The notes under the pieces are model-generated. The model was not told where the DNA came from. It searched no databases and saw only the letters and a program-made list of their open reading frames with translations. Position numbers and translations under genes: made by a program. A stretch of 64,000 nucleotides of DNA from an uncultured Myxococcales bacterium (GTDB lineage Bacteria; Myxococcota_A; UBA9042): NCBI GenBank assembly GCA_903840165.1, contig CAIMEY010000098.1:1-64000 (forward strand), in the 5' to 3' direction. This document shows, piece by piece, positions 17,997 to 27,048 of the stretch (the stretch's first letter is position 1; each line of letters opens with the position of its first letter).

Positions 17997-19769
17997 ATGA
18001 ACCGACGCTCAGCCAGGGCTACACCTGTCAATCGCCTGCTTTTACTGATGTTCTTCGCCGCCACAGCTGCGACAGCGTGCACGGATTGGGACGCCAAGGG
18101 TGGATTGGTCGCGTCACAGCCCCAACTCACAGGTGCCGCAACTTTAGGTGCCGACAGCGCAAATGGCGAAACGACGGGCTACGTGTCGTGGAACGGTCAA
18201 GCCGCTGACGCTGGGGCCAGCCTGTACGATGCCGCAACCGACTCAGATGCTTCCGAAATCACACAAAGTGCTGATGCCACTGCCACGGATGGCGGCGGGA
18301 CCTTTGATGCGGGTGCCAACGACGTTTCGGTGACAGCTGATGGCGATTTGGACAGTTGGGGACCAGATGTCGACGCTGGGCCTGCGGCAGATGCCGGCGC
18401 AGACACGAGCTACCTGCCTGATATTCAATGGGATATCGACCAGACCTGTTTGGGCGCCAACCGGCCCTTCGGCTGTCCGTGCGACTACAGCGCCCAATGC
18501 CTGAGCCTTTTGTGCACGTTGGGACCAGAGGCCACCGTTTGCAGCCAACCGTGCACCGCCGGCAACTGTCCAGAGGGCTGGCAATGCCAGGAAACAACAA
18601 AGGTTTGCAAGCCCATTGCCCCTGCTGACGTCCAAACGCCTGACGCTGGCACCGCAGAGGTTGATCAGGGCAGCGACGCCACTGCGACGGACGACGGCGG
18701 TTCAGCCGGTGATTCATTGGGCGATGTAGTCGTGACGGATGCCCCTGATGCCATTGATGATACAGCTCTTTTTGACGCGCCTTCGCCAACCGATGCGCAA
18801 GAACTGGATGCCGTGGCCGACGCTGGACAAACCGAAGGCTTGCAAGACGGTGGCGATGATGTCTGGCAAACCGAGGGCTTACAGGACAGCAGCGACGACG
18901 CTTGGCAGACCGAAGGCTTGCAAGACGGCGGCAACGATGGCTGGCAAACCGAGGGTTTACAGGACAGCAGCGACGACGCTTGGCAGACCGAGGGCTTGCA
19001 AGACACCGGTAACGACGGGCAATTCATCGACTGGCAAGGGTATGACGACGCAGCCTTCCCGGACGCAGCCGACATCTATGGCGGGGCCATCAACAGCTGC
19101 CTCGGCGTCTACCTTTTGGAGCAGGAAAACTGCGGAAAGATAAGCCCTAGCGCAGCTTGCGTCGCCAAGGCAGCAACCGCCGGATCCTTGTATGCCAACT
19201 ACCTATTTGCCCCCCTTGCTGAATGCCAAACGGCGATCTGCCTTCCGGCCTGCGCCACGGCCAGCGATGAGTCGTGCATGAACCAGTGCCTAGGCAAGAA
19301 TTGTGCCGCACAGTTCCTGGCTTGTGTGGCAAATAACACCTCGGGCTCCCAGGACTGCGCCACAACCTTTGATTGCACCGACCAGTATGCCGGCAAACTG
19401 ATGAGCATCGCCAGCGCCTGTTACGCCAACGGCACGCCCGCCGCGCAGAGCCAGATCGCCGGGCTCATCGGCTGCTCCAGCAAGCCGCAGACCGAATCGT
19501 GCATTCCTTTGATTGCAAAGTGTTATGCCTCGCCATCAGCCGACCAGGGCTGCAAAGCCACCACGCAGTGCACACAGGCGTGCGCAGGCAACAACCCTTG
19601 CAGCTGGGCCTGCATAGGCAAGGCCAAGCCGCAAAGCGTTTTATTTCTCGACGCTTTGTGGACCTGCTCTCTGCAAAACTGCAGCAACTGCAATGGCGAC
19701 AACGCCTGCACCAGCGCCTGCCTTGCGCAAAAGTGCAGCGGTCCCCTGGCCGACTGCATCACGGACTAA
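17997..19769 (+). CDS. Asp/Ala-rich, Cys-rich lipoprotein with tandem repeats
   Basis: This 590-residue surface or periplasmic lipoprotein has a signal peptide with a lipobox Cys (FFAATAATAC). An acidic Asp/Ala/Thr-rich stalk follows (about residues 50-150). Next is a Cys-rich module (about 155-205) with CPCDYSAQC and CTAGNCPEGWQC, then a second acidic stalk containing five 13-residue repeats of the type WQTEGLQDSSDDA (residues 277-341). The C-terminal region (about 358-590) has some 30 Cys in CxxxC-type patterns. The layout resembles cell-surface proteins of Myxococcota, but no function is known. The very low pI and lack of hydrophobic core in the stalks indicate an extended linker. Confidence 0.8.
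   Translation: MNRRSARATPVNRLLLLMFFAATAATACTDWDAKGGLVASQPQLTGAATLGADSANGETTGYVSWNGQAADAGASLYDAATDSDASEITQSADATATDGGGTFDAGANDVSVTADGDLDSWGPDVDAGPAADAGADTSYLPDIQWDIDQTCLGANRPFGCPCDYSAQCLSLLCTLGPEATVCSQPCTAGNCPEGWQCQETTKVCKPIAPADVQTPDAGTAEVDQGSDATATDDGGSAGDSLGDVVVTDAPDAIDDTALFDAPSPTDAQELDAVADAGQTEGLQDGGDDVWQTEGLQDSSDDAWQTEGLQDGGNDGWQTEGLQDSSDDAWQTEGLQDTGNDGQFIDWQGYDDAAFPDAADIYGGAINSCLGVYLLEQENCGKISPSAACVAKAATAGSLYANYLFAPLAECQTAICLPACATASDESCMNQCLGKNCAAQFLACVANNTSGSQDCATTFDCTDQYAGKLMSIASACYANGTPAAQSQIAGLIGCSSKPQTESCIPLIAKCYASPSADQGCKATTQCTQACAGNNPCSWACIGKAKPQSVLFLDALWTCSLQNCSNCNGDNACTSACLAQKCSGPLADCITD
18825..19019 (+). repeat. Five in-frame 39-bp tandem repeats
   Basis: Five 39-base units encode 13 residues each. 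Two variants alternate, ending DSSDDA and DGG/DTG types, so the array looks like duplications of a 78-bp pair. All units keep the reading frame. Confidence 0.9.
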
Positions 19770-19936
19770 GCCTGATCCGGCCCAGCTGAAATGCCGATTC
19801 TGCGCTCAATCGTCGCTACTACTGGGCAAACGTGGCTCGGCAGAGGCGTCGTTGGCTGGATCAGATACCTCGACACCCGGGCATCGCTCCGGCACACTGC
19901 GGCCAAGGCGGCCTTTTGCGCCACCTGGAGGTCTGG

Positions 19937-21316
19937 ATGCCCCGTACACTGGCGATGGTGCTGGCAGGCGGCAAAGGTTCGCGATTGGCTCCGCTGACTT
20001 CGCACCGCGCCAAGCCGGCCGTGCCTTTTGGCGGTCGCTACCGAATCGTCGATTTCGTCCTGTCCAACTTCGTCAATTCCGGCTACACCCGGATCCTGGT
20101 GTTGACGCAGTACATGGCTTCCTCGTTGATTCGCCACTTGAATCATACGTGGCGCATGGGCGGATTGCTGGCCGACCAGTTCATTGAGCCAGTGCCCGCG
20201 CAGATGCGGCGCGGCGAACATTGGTACGAAGGAACGGCCGACAGCGTCTACCAAAACCTCAATCTTATTCATGACGATCACGCCGATCACGTGGCTGTCT
20301 TTGGTGGCGACCACATTTACAAGATCGCCGTCGATCAGATGGAAGCGCACCACGTCGCCATGGACGCCGACCTGACGATTGCGGCCTTTCCCGTCTCCAA
20401 GGAAGAAGCCAATCAATTCGGGGTGATCCAAGTGGACGCTACCGGCCGAATCACCGGTTTCCAGGAAAAACCGAGCATCGAAGAGGCCGCGACCATGCCA
20501 GGCGATCCCGACATGTGCCTGGTCTCCATGGGCAATTACTTCTTTAAACGCAAGGTATTGGAAGAAATGCTGGTGGCCGATTCGACGTCGACCACCTCGA
20601 GCCACGACTTCGGCAAGGATCTGATTCCCGCGATGGTTCGCGACGGATATCGGGTATTTATTTACGATTTCTCGACCAACAAGGTCGAAGGCGAAGCCCC
20701 GGACGCCCTGCCCTATTGGCGGGATGTCGGCACCCTAGACGCGTATTTTGAAGCGAATTTGGACCTACGTGCCGTGCTTCCCGCCTTCAACTTGTACAAC
20801 CGCCATTGGCCCATTCGCTCGGCCACCACGAATTTGCCGCCTGCCAAGTTTGTTCTCGCTGGAAAACAACGGGAATTTGGCCAAGTGGTCGATTCGGTGG
20901 TCTGCGATGGCACCATCGTTTCGGGCGCGATGTTGGTCAACGTGGTCGCCGGAGTCGACTGCTATTTCCATCGTTTCGCCAGCATAGAGAACAGTGTCCT
21001 CAATGGCCGCAACCGCATTGGCCGACACTGCTGGGTCAAGAACGTGATGATGGACAACAACGTCACGGTCGCTGAGGGCACGACCATTGGTTACGACCCC
21101 GATGCAGATCGCTTGCGATTTCCATTCCATACGCCCAAAGGTATCATTGTCCTGCCCAAGGGCACCTTTGTGCCGCGAACTGGGCCTATTGAAATTGCAC
21201 AGGATATGGTGGCCATGCTCCAACAGGATCCGGCAACGGCGGATTTGATGCGGACTCGGGCCGATACCTACGTCGCAGCCCGCCGCCACAGCAACGATTC
21301 GACAAAAACCACTTAA
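19937..21316 (+). CDS. glgC: Glucose-1-phosphate adenylyltransferase
   Basis: GlgC makes ADP-glucose from ATP and glucose-1-phosphate, the committed step of bacterial glycogen synthesis. The N-terminal nucleotidyltransferase motif is AMVLAGGKGSRLAPLTSHRA, followed by KPAVPFGGRYRIVDFVLSN, the GGDHIYK Asp-containing motif and GFQEKPS. The C-terminal part is a left-handed beta-helix with hexapeptide-like repeats (SVVCDGTIVSGAML, ENSVLNGRNRIGRHC). At 459 residues it is slightly longer than the usual 420-440. The ATG at 19937 follows CTGGAGG. glgA follows 74 bases later, so a glycogen operon is likely. Confidence 0.92.
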   Translation: MPRTLAMVLAGGKGSRLAPLTSHRAKPAVPFGGRYRIVDFVLSNFVNSGYTRILVLTQYMASSLIRHLNHTWRMGGLLADQFIEPVPAQMRRGEHWYEGTADSVYQNLNLIHDDHADHVAVFGGDHIYKIAVDQMEAHHVAMDADLTIAAFPVSKEEANQFGVIQVDATGRITGFQEKPSIEEAATMPGDPDMCLVSMGNYFFKRKVLEEMLVADSTSTTSSHDFGKDLIPAMVRDGYRVFIYDFSTNKVEGEAPDALPYWRDVGTLDAYFEANLDLRAVLPAFNLYNRHWPIRSATTNLPPAKFVLAGKQREFGQVVDSVVCDGTIVSGAMLVNVVAGVDCYFHRFASIENSVLNGRNRIGRHCWVKNVMMDNNVTVAEGTTIGYDPDADRLRFPFHTPKGIIVLPKGTFVPRTGPIEIAQDMVAMLQQDPATADLMRTRADTYVAARRHSNDSTKTT

Positions 21317-21390
21317 CACCTAGGCAATTGCCTGCACTGCGCCACACTGCGTCTGCGTGCGGGCCGAGTGCTTTGCGCTGAGGAAAACCC

Positions 21391-22938
21391 GTGTCCGCTC
21401 CCGCCAAGACCGACGCCGCCGGGCTGCCTGCACAGCGTCGCCTCAAGATAGCCTTTGCAAGCGCTGAAATTTCGCCATATTGCGCCTCTGGAGGCCTGGG
21501 CGAAGTGGCGGGGGCCCTGCCGCGCGCGTTGGCGAAATTGGGCCACGACGTCGCCGTCTTCTTTCCCCTCTATCGCCTAGCTAGACGAAATATCGCCAAC
21601 GATGGTGCAACATTACAGGACACTGGTGCTATTTGCACCGTGCAACTCGGCAACCGTCGCGTCGACAGTCGTTGGTTGCAGGTCCATCCGCCGGCCCACG
21701 CCCAATCGCACGAGTCAGGGTCGGCCGGAAGCTTGACGGTCTACGCACTGGACTGCCCTTCGCTGTTCGATCGCGATGGACTCTACGGGCATGATGATGA
21801 TTGTGCTCGCTTTTCTACATTTTCCCGCGGAGTCCTGGCCTCGGCAGCTTGGCTGATGCGCGGACCGCCGAACGTATTTCACTGCCACGACTGGCATAGC
21901 GCTTTAATTCCCGTGTTCTTGCGCGGTGCGTATCGAGCCCGCTTGCCCAATTCGGCTTCGGTATTGACGATACACAACCTCGCCTATCAAGGCGTTTTTC
22001 CAGCAGAAATGCTACCCCTTGCCGGCTTTGGCCCGGAGGCCTTCCACCCAGAACTGCTTGAATTTCATGGCCGCCAGAATTGGCTCAAGGCGGGGATCGC
22101 CTCGGCGCAAGCGATCACCACTGTGAGTCCGCGTTATGCCGATGAAATTCGCACACCGGCCTTTGGCGAACGACTCGATGGTGTGCTCCGTGCCCATGGT
22201 TCGCGGCTGGTCGGCATCGTCAATGGCATCGACACGGACCTGTGGAATCCCCAGAATGATCATAATCTTATCTCGCGGTTTTCCCGGCAGGACCTATCGG
22301 GCAAACGCTTGTGCCGCCGCCACTTGCTAGAGATGGCCCGCATGGACCCCGACGATCCTCGCCCAGTGGTGGGCATTGTCAGTCGTTTCGCGGCGCAGAA
22401 GGGCCTGGATTTAGTTGCAGAATTAGTGCCTTACCTTGCAGGCCGTGGGGTGCGCATCCTTTTGCTCGGTCAGGGCGAACCGGCCATCGAGCGGTGGTTT
22501 CAGCATCTGGAAGCGGGATTTGGCCAACATGTCCGCGTTCAGTTGGCCCACGACCCGGTCCTGGCTCATCAGGTGCTGGCCGGCGCGGACATGACCCTGA
22601 TGCCAAGCCGCTATGAGCCTTGCGGTCTATCACAGCTTTATTCCTTGCGTTTTGGCACAATTCCAGTGGTCCGAGGTGTCGGCGGCCTGGTCGACACGGT
22701 GGTGCCGCTCACGCCCAAGACGCTGAGCGAGGGCACGGCGACCGGATTTGTCTTTGAGCACGATACATTGGATGGCCTGCGTTGGGCGATGGACCAGGCA
22801 ATGTCGACGTTCTACGAACGTCCGGCGCAGTGGCAGGCCCTGCAGCGCAATGGCATGGCGCAGGACCTGTCGTGGCGGCTATCTGCGCAGAAATACGAAC
22901 AAGTCTTTCGATTTGCGGTGGACCGCGCCGGCCAGTAA
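21391..22938 (+). CDS. glgA: Glycogen synthase (GT5)
   Basis: GlgA extends alpha-1,4-glucan with ADP-glucose. The protein begins at GTG 21391 after GAGGAAA and has 515 residues. It shows the GT5 N-terminal segment AFASAEISPYCASGGLGEVA, HCHDWHSALIPVFL, TIHNLAYQG, GIVNGID, VSRFAAQKGLDL and the catalytic PSRYEPCGLSQLY. The usual KxGGL motif is ASGGL here: the Lys that contacts ADP-glucose in family members is Ala32, while the second-domain Arg, Lys and Glu are kept. It follows glgC and is probably cotranscribed. Activity is likely but the Lys change deserves a check. Confidence 0.88.
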   Translation: MSAPAKTDAAGLPAQRRLKIAFASAEISPYCASGGLGEVAGALPRALAKLGHDVAVFFPLYRLARRNIANDGATLQDTGAICTVQLGNRRVDSRWLQVHPPAHAQSHESGSAGSLTVYALDCPSLFDRDGLYGHDDDCARFSTFSRGVLASAAWLMRGPPNVFHCHDWHSALIPVFLRGAYRARLPNSASVLTIHNLAYQGVFPAEMLPLAGFGPEAFHPELLEFHGRQNWLKAGIASAQAITTVSPRYADEIRTPAFGERLDGVLRAHGSRLVGIVNGIDTDLWNPQNDHNLISRFSRQDLSGKRLCRRHLLEMARMDPDDPRPVVGIVSRFAAQKGLDLVAELVPYLAGRGVRILLLGQGEPAIERWFQHLEAGFGQHVRVQLAHDPVLAHQVLAGADMTLMPSRYEPCGLSQLYSLRFGTIPVVRGVGGLVDTVVPLTPKTLSEGTATGFVFEHDTLDGLRWAMDQAMSTFYERPAQWQALQRNGMAQDLSWRLSAQKYEQVFRFAVDRAGQ

Positions 22939-23025
22939 TGTTCGCCGCAAGGGCCCTCTGGGTTCGGCGCGCACAATCAATTCCAGGCTTGACCGCGCAG
23001 GCGCTGGGGCCCCAGGAGTAACTGG

Positions 23026-23979
23026 ATGCTAGTTTGGAGAATTGCACAGGCAACTTCGGTAGTTGTCGCGCTGGCCGTGCTTGCAACCTTGGTGCTGTCG
23101 CCGGCACTAGGCCTATTTATCACGTGGTCATGTCTTGTGCCTTTGGTTCCAGTCAGTTTGCTCTTAGCACCGGGGGTCTGGCGCAATCTGTGCCCCATTG
23201 CAGTGCTGAGCCAATTGCCCGTCGTCTTTGGCTTTGGCGGCTCCACGACGCCTGCCTTCGCCAATCGGCAGGTAGCGCCCCTGATTGCCGCGGTTTTGCT
23301 GTTTATCATCGTGCCGTTGCGCTTGGTCGTACTCAATGACAATGGCCCCGCATTGGCAGCTTTTGTGCTCACGGTCGTCGGCATCGGAGTGGTCGGCACC
23401 CTCAAATTTCGCAACAAATCTGCATGGTGTTCGAGCATCTGCCCCGTTCTACCTGTGGAGAGGCTGTACGGGCAGGCCCCCCTCATCACCGTGCCCCACC
23501 GCCACTGCAGCCAGTGCACGGCCTGTGTTCGCGCCTGCTACGACCTACAACCGCGCACATCAATTGAGATTTTGTCCGATGGAGCCGCCAGCCCCAAGCC
23601 AACCGCTTTGGGACTGCTGAGCACGCCCACCGGCGTCTTCGTCGCCGCATTTCCGGGCTTCGTTGGCGCCTATTTCTTAGTGCCGGCGCAGAGTTCTGTG
23701 TTAGCGATCTACGCCTACGTCGCCGCTGGTGCCGCAGTCTCTACCGCCCTGTGGTCTGCGCTCGGTCTGGGCCTCGGACGCGCGACCCTGACCCGCCTCA
23801 GCGCCGGCTGCGCTGCGGGCCTCTACTACTGGTTTTCTGTGCCGTCGATCGCCGCGCAAGCGCACAAATTTCTCGGCCTGCCCCTTTGTCCGCCCAACTT
23901 GCAACTTGGCATTCAGGCTGCGTTCTTGTCGTTCTCGCTCGGCTGGATGTTGCAGCGCTCGCGACGCCTAGCCGACTGA
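23026..23979 (+). CDS. Polytopic membrane protein with 4Fe-4S motif
   Basis: This 317-residue protein has about seven to eight hydrophobic helices. It also has a ferredoxin-like cluster motif, HCSQCTACVRACYD, on the soluble loop near residues 162-176. Two other Cys-Pro sites, WRNLCPIAV and WCSSICPVLPVERLYG, resemble the membrane-embedded CP motifs of NosR/NapH/CcoG-type electron-transfer proteins. It probably carries electrons across or along the inner membrane, but donor and acceptor are unknown. Start ATG 23026 has AGGAG upstream. The gene follows glgA after 87 bases with no functional link. The second half of a two-cluster ferredoxin domain is absent. Confidence 0.7.
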   Translation: MLVWRIAQATSVVVALAVLATLVLSPALGLFITWSCLVPLVPVSLLLAPGVWRNLCPIAVLSQLPVVFGFGGSTTPAFANRQVAPLIAAVLLFIIVPLRLVVLNDNGPALAAFVLTVVGIGVVGTLKFRNKSAWCSSICPVLPVERLYGQAPLITVPHRHCSQCTACVRACYDLQPRTSIEILSDGAASPKPTALGLLSTPTGVFVAAFPGFVGAYFLVPAQSSVLAIYAYVAAGAAVSTALWSALGLGLGRATLTRLSAGCAAGLYYWFSVPSIAAQAHKFLGLPLCPPNLQLGIQAAFLSFSLGWMLQRSRRLAD

Positions 23980-24124
23980 ACCAGGGGTCCTGCCCGCCCA
24001 CAACGCCCGACCATGGGGCGCTTGCGCCTGGGCCCTACACAGAATCGACGCCCCCCATTTGACCACAACGGCGCAATGGTGCGATCGTAGGCGTCGCGCG
24101 ATAGACAGCGCCAACCCGTGGCCG

Positions 24125-25156
24125 ATGCCGATGTTGTCGACGACGCTGCCCAAAGGCGGCCCGTTGCGAAGACTCAGCCTTGCGCTGTCTTGCTCAGCAG
24201 TTGCCGCGATCTGCGGATGTAAGTCACCGCCCGAACAGGGCTCCCTGCAGGGCATGGTGCCCCTGGCCGCCAAGCCGATGGAGACGGCGGACCTTCACCT
24301 TGCCCCTGGCGACCTACCAGCCAGCATCACGAAATTACGTTTCGGAATAACCCCTTACCTTGCTGCGCGACAACTGCACGTGCAGATGCAGCCGGTGGCC
24401 GATGAGGTTGGGGCTGCCCTCGGGATCGGCATTGAAGTGACCGTCACCCAAACTTATGGGGAATTGGTCGATGCGATGGCCCGGGGAACGATGGATATCG
24501 CGCTGCTGTCGCCGCTGACCTACGTACTGGCCAAGGAGAGGCAGCCCGACCTGCAATTGCTTGCCAGAACAATGACTTACGGTAGCACCGACTACTCTTC
24601 CTATCTGGCCGTGCGCGCCGACAGCTCCCTGCAAGGCCTAAGCGACCTCAAGGGCAAGCGAATTGCCTTTGTCGATCCCTTGTCTGCGTCGGGCTTCCTT
24701 TTTCCCTACGTGGCTATCCTCGACGGCGGCTTAGACCCGAAGAAGGACTTCCAACACCTTGAGTTTTCAGGAACTCACCCGGCATCCCTGCAAGCCGTTG
24801 CCTCAGGCCGTGTGGACGCGGCGGCGATCTCGTCAGGCACCTTGACCGAAGATCAGTCCGGCGCATCGGCCGAGGTTCGAATTCTCTTTAAGGCTGGCCG
24901 GGTTCCTTATGATGCCCTGTGCGCGCGGGCTGGCCTAAGCCCGGCTGTGATCGCCAAATTGTCGACCGTGTTTCAGCACATCGACACAAGGAGCCGCCGA
25001 GGTCGCGAAATCCTCGGCAGAGCCACAGGAATCAGCGCCTGGATCGCTGCCCAAGACCGCGATTATGATGACGTTCGCGCGGTCCTGAGCCGAGTCCGCC
25101 ACCATGACCCGACGATCTTGCCTCTGGCTCACAGCGCCACGGAGGCGGGACGATGA
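24125..25156 (+). CDS. PhnD-like periplasmic binding lipoprotein
   Basis: This 343-residue protein has the PhnD/phosphonate-binding-like fold: KLRFGITPYLAARQL at the start of lobe 1, VTQTYGELVDAMARGTMDIA, LKGKRIAFVDPLSASGFLFP and a later SGRVDAAAISSGTL. A signal peptide with Cys residues at its end (AAICGC) suggests a lipoprotein. No ABC permease or ATPase follows. Instead its last four bases overlap the start of a membrane diguanylate cyclase (ATGA), so it most likely works as a ligand-binding partner for that sensor. Start choice is uncertain: ATG 24125 or 24131 give a signal peptide, and a TTG at 24059 is also in frame. Confidence 0.78.
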   Translation: MPMLSTTLPKGGPLRRLSLALSCSAVAAICGCKSPPEQGSLQGMVPLAAKPMETADLHLAPGDLPASITKLRFGITPYLAARQLHVQMQPVADEVGAALGIGIEVTVTQTYGELVDAMARGTMDIALLSPLTYVLAKERQPDLQLLARTMTYGSTDYSSYLAVRADSSLQGLSDLKGKRIAFVDPLSASGFLFPYVAILDGGLDPKKDFQHLEFSGTHPASLQAVASGRVDAAAISSGTLTEDQSGASAEVRILFKAGRVPYDALCARAGLSPAVIAKLSTVFQHIDTRSRRGREILGRATGISAWIAAQDRDYDDVRAVLSRVRHHDPTILPLAHSATEAGR

Positions 25157-26541
25157 TTGGAATCGCCGCCATTCGCTCGCGAATCGGCTTGAGACTTGCG
25201 CTCTTAGCTGCAGGTACGCTCTTCATCGCGATCGCCGTGGGTGGTGCCATCACCGTCCGCATCGTCGAGTCTGCGTATCGCGAAGAAGCCCGCACCCGAG
25301 CAGCAGCGCTGCTGGGCACTTTGTCGGTGCCTTGCGCGATCACGGTGGCAATGCACGCCCTGGACCAGTTGGACGGCTACCTGACCGAAGTTACCCGCGT
25401 TGGCGGCGAGCACATGCACGTCCTTGCTGTCGCGATGCTGGACGCCGACAGCCACGTGCTGGCCCGGTCCGAGACGGGCACCTTCACCGAGTTGCGAGCA
25501 GCCGCAAGAGCTGAATTAGATGCCGATTTTGCCCGACGTGCCGTGCAATCGCCCGATGCCCTGTGGCGTGAGCAGGTCAGCCCGGAAGGCAAACGTTTGC
25601 TGCTGGTGTCCATGCCGACTGTGTCCGGCTTACGCTGGGGAACCCTGGTTGCTGCCTTTGATCTCGGAGACTTAGACCGACAGTTGAGCGAACTCAAGTT
25701 CCTGCTCACAGGCCTAGCCCTGGGCCTAGCCGGTGCCCTAGGACTGCTGCTGTACGTGGGGCTGTCGCGGCTGGTGGTTAGGCCGGTCCGCGCCCTGGCA
25801 ACGGCCGCAGAACTCATTGCCCGTGGGCAGTTACAGGCTCGAACTGGGCTACAACGCGGCGACGAACTTGGACGGTTGGCCCAGGTTTTTGACGCCATGG
25901 CCAGCGAAATTGAACTGAGTACGCAGGCCCTGGAGCAAAAGGTTCAGGAACGTACAGCAGAAGTAGAGAAAAAGAGTCGCGAATTGGCTGATGTCAATGC
26001 GGCTCTGCACAGTGCCAACACCGAGCTCGCGCGCCTAGCGAGTACGGACGCGCTGACCAACGTCAAGAATCGACGCCACTTTTCCACGACGATTGAAAGG
26101 CGGATCACGCCTCAGCAAACGGGGACCACGACCCTTTTGATGTTCGATGTCGATCACTTCAAGGCGCTCAACGATCGACTCGGCCACCCAGTGGGCGACC
26201 TGATTCTTCGCGATATTGCGCACATCCTCCAGGTCGGACTGAGGACCACGGACACGCTCAGCCGCTACGGCGGAGAAGAGTTTGCCGCCATCCTGGTTGA
26301 TACCGATGCCATACAAGGGCTTGAAATCGCTGAGCGAATCCGAAGTGCGGTGGCTACCTACGATTTTGATCACAGCACTGGGCATCCGGTTGGCCCGATG
26401 ACAGTCAGCGTCGGACTTGCCAATTGCCCCCAAGATGCTCAAGATTATGAGCAATTGATCGCTCGATCTGATCAGGCGCTCTACCAAGCCAAGGCCCGGG
26501 GCCGCAACCGCGTCGAACGATTTGTTGCGGCAACTTCTTGA
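25153..26541 (+). CDS. Membrane diguanylate cyclase with HAMP
   Basis: The 462-residue sensor has an N-terminal membrane helix, a periplasmic region (about residues 40-175) and a second helix (LLTGLALGLAGALGLLLYVG). A HAMP domain (RLVVRPVRALATAAELIARG onward), a coiled coil and a GGDEF domain follow. The active-site motif is GGEEF (residues 373-377), and the product-inhibition I-site RxxD is intact (R364-D367). It should make cyclic di-GMP. The gene overlaps the PhnD-like lipoprotein gene by four bases, so the pair is probably a ligand-sensing unit. A hairpin terminator follows. Confidence 0.9.
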   Translation: MIGIAAIRSRIGLRLALLAAGTLFIAIAVGGAITVRIVESAYREEARTRAAALLGTLSVPCAITVAMHALDQLDGYLTEVTRVGGEHMHVLAVAMLDADSHVLARSETGTFTELRAAARAELDADFARRAVQSPDALWREQVSPEGKRLLLVSMPTVSGLRWGTLVAAFDLGDLDRQLSELKFLLTGLALGLAGALGLLLYVGLSRLVVRPVRALATAAELIARGQLQARTGLQRGDELGRLAQVFDAMASEIELSTQALEQKVQERTAEVEKKSRELADVNAALHSANTELARLASTDALTNVKNRRHFSTTIERRITPQQTGTTTLLMFDVDHFKALNDRLGHPVGDLILRDIAHILQVGLRTTDTLSRYGGEEFAAILVDTDAIQGLEIAERIRSAVATYDFDHSTGHPVGPMTVSVGLANCPQDAQDYEQLIARSDQALYQAKARGRNRVERFVAATS

Positions 26542-27048
26542 GGCGGCACGACGGGGCAAACGAGCATTATCATTGAATGCTTGACAACAAATTTTGCGTT
26601 TGCCCGTTTTCCGCAGATTCTGTGCCCCGGGCAACGCGTGCGAGGGCGACGCCAACGACTTACCTTCAATAAGAGGCTTCAAGTGCGCTCGGCTCTTGGG
26701 AGTCGCGCCGAACGACGCGAAAGGCCAGTCCACGGAGACCTGTCTTCAATTGACGCTGGCGCGCGTCTGTACGGCAGCGTTGTCCTTGTCCGGCCGGAGG
26801 GGCTGGGCCCAGGCGCGGACATGAACCCATGCGGAAATGAAGTGCGGGTCTGGGGTGTTCAACTGGGTATGGCCGGGCCGACGAGTCGGTCAACCGCACT
26901 GGATTGCGCAAATAAGTCGAGCACTTTCACCCACGCCAATGCGCCTTGGCCGGGCCCGAGTAGGCCTATCGTCGCTTGAGCCAAGGGTGCGAACAGTTGG
27001 AGGCGGAGAGCCAAGATGCAGCCAGGCATGTTCATTGGAGCGCAGACG
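26542..27048. other. Intergenic region DGC gene / efflux operon
   Basis: About 507 bases. Apart from the terminator at 26554-26610, no gene, repeat or clear promoter was recognised. A metal-responsive operator would be expected upstream of the efflux genes, but no obvious palindrome was seen. Confidence 0.45.
26554..26610 (+). terminator. Probable terminator after the diguanylate cyclase gene
   Basis: GGGCAAACG (26554-26562) pairs perfectly with CGTTTGCCC (26597-26605), followed by GTTTT. A second perfect stem, AGCATT/AATGCT (26563-26581), is nested inside. Confidence 0.6.

Noticed and set aside
18825-19019. Regular repeats considered as a CRISPR array
   Set aside because: The units are adjacent with no spacers, keep the reading frame and encode a low-complexity stalk.
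26581-26979. Forward frame of about 130 codons before the efflux operon
   Set aside because: It starts inside the terminator of the preceding gene, has no binding site and an Arg/Gly/Ser composition typical of non-coding GC-rich DNA.
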